Of a stretch of 5,775 nt of DNA, positions 5,031-5,775 are shown piece by piece (the stretch's first letter is position 1; each line of letters opens with the position of its first letter). Below the pieces are notes generated by a model that was given only the letters and a program-made list of their open reading frames with translations, did not search any database and was not told the DNA's origin. Made by a program: the position numbers and the translations under genes. This DNA is from Paracoccaceae bacterium (GTDB lineage Bacteria; Pseudomonadota; Alphaproteobacteria; Rhodobacterales; Rhodobacteraceae), in contig JALWJU010000202.1 in NCBI GenBank assembly GCA_026997055.1, forward strand, positions 1-5,775, read 5' to 3'.

Positions 5031-5775
5031 CACGGGGCCATAGAAACGTATTTCGACGCGGCGATGTCAATGCGGCTCTTTGACGGCTGGCGCTCCCGGT
5101 AGCGCTCGGCCAGCGTCAGGGGGCCGGCGGTGATGCGGAAATAGTCGTAATCGCCAGGCCGGTCGAAGGCGCAGAGATACTGGAAATGCAGGCGAAAGAA
5201 GCGCCAGCGCAACTCCTTCCAGCGCGCGGGGCTGAGCGTCTGGGTAAAGGCGGCGGAGATCACCAGCGGCCATTTCTGCCCCTTTTCCGGCGCCACGCCC
5301 GAGACCGCCACCGGGTCGCAGAGCGCAAAGGCGCAGCCATCGCCCGGCGCGGTCACGTCGAGCCAGAAAAGCTCGTCGCGCTGGCTGAGATAGTGCAGAT
5401 CGGCGCGCAGGCGGTGGGCGCCGGGCAGGAAGGAGACCATCGGCACCACCTGCCCGAGGCTGAGAAAGCCCAGCGCCGGGCCGTCGGCGGGCACGCGGCC
5501 GGCGCGGATCAGGTCGGCGAGGATCGACACCCCCAGATGCGCGCCGGAGGAATGGCCCACCACCAGCACTTCGTCCACGTCCTCATGCAGCGCGGCGGCG
5601 ATTTCGTCGCCAAATTCGGCCATGCGCGCTTCAAGCTCCGGCGGATTGGCGCCGCCGGTGGAGGCCGAATAGGCGTAATCGTGCATCAGGTAATAGGCGA
5701 AAAGCTTGTTGTCGATCCTGCGAAACCAGCGCAGGGTAGCCACGACCACCGCCAGAAACACCGCCCAGAAGGCCG
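5030..5775 (-). CDS. Alpha/beta-fold hydrolase with N-terminal membrane segment (5' end outside window)
   Basis: The reading frame enters from the right edge and ends at TGA 5032-5030. A GTG at 5761 could start a 243-residue product, but the frame continues open upstream (AFWA precedes it) and the fold needs more N-terminal sequence, so the gene is partial here. Counting from GTG 5761, a hydrophobic stretch up to about residue 10, followed by RWFRR, suggests a membrane helix with its basic side in the cytoplasm. The nucleophile elbow is VVGHSSGAH with Ser71 in GxSxG. Downstream are LFWLDVTAPGDGCAF (131-145) and LHFQYLCAF (191-199), which may hold the acid and other conserved residues. The usual late catalytic His is not obvious; His192 is the only histidine in the last 50 residues. 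It is probably an esterase- or lipase-like enzyme of unknown substrate. Thirteen bases separate it from the P450, so the two are very likely cotranscribed. Confidence 0.75.
   Translation of the reverse strand, partial: AFWAVFLAVVVATLRWFRRIDNKLFAYYLMHDYAYSASTGGANPPELEARMAEFGDEIAAALHEDVDEVLVVGHSSGAHLGVSILADLIRAGRVPADGPALGFLSLGQVVPMVSFLPGAHRLRADLHYLSQRDELFWLDVTAPGDGCAFALCDPVAVSGVAPEKGQKWPLVISAAFTQTLSPARWKELRWRFFRLHFQYLCAFDRPGDYDYFRITAGPLTLAERYRERQPSKSRIDIAASKYVSMAP

Noticed and set aside
4135..5043. A 302-codon open frame on the plus strand, antisense to the P450
   Set aside because: Composition is typical of a shadow frame in GC-rich DNA, and the opposite strand carries an intact P450 with all landmarks.
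5017..5070. Upstream TTG start extending the P450 by 18 residues
   Set aside because: It lies inside the hydrolase gene, has no Shine-Dalgarno, and the added residues are antisense-like and unrelated to P450 N-termini.

Overview
The window is very GC-rich DNA with strong G/C bias at third codon positions. Gene content and codon style suggest an alphaproteobacterium, most likely of the Rhodobacteraceae type. This is inferred from reading the proteins, not from any database search. Nearly all of it is coding, and every complete gene lies on the minus strand, so transcription runs from high to low coordinates.

Layout in order of transcription. (1) 5775-5030 holds the C-terminal part of an alpha/beta hydrolase with an apparent membrane segment; its start lies beyond the window edge. 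(2) Thirteen bases later comes a complete cytochrome P450 (5016-3562) with a proline-rich N-terminal arm. (3) A gap of about 127 bp holds a good sigma70-type promoter candidate. It precedes a three-gene, overlapping, probably translationally coupled operon. The operon encodes a polytopic membrane protein of the lysylphosphatidylglycerol-synthase/flippase-like family (3434-2421), a DprE1-like FAD oxidase (2440-1127) and a DprE2-like short-chain dehydrogenase (1130-381). (4) After two perfect inverted repeats (332-352 and 365-384) there is a plus-strand 3' fragment of a second, unrelated alpha/beta hydrolase (about 107-301). Its missing N-terminus is replaced by a minus-strand coding fragment (about 129-1) that I do not recognise, so this corner looks like a rearrangement junction.

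Functional reading. DprE1 and DprE2 together epimerise C2' of polyprenylphosphoryl-ribose to give polyprenylphosphoryl-arabinose, the lipid-linked arabinofuranose donor known best from mycobacteria. The pair here suggests that this bacterium makes an arabinose-type lipid-linked donor for an envelope or secreted glycan. The membrane protein in the same operon could move or handle a lipid-linked intermediate, but that is inference. The ribosyl-transfer enzyme (UbiA type), the phosphatase and the arabinosyltransferase are not in this window. The hydrolase and P450 form a separate two-gene unit whose substrate cannot be told from sequence.

No RNA genes, CRISPR arrays or complete insertion sequences were seen.
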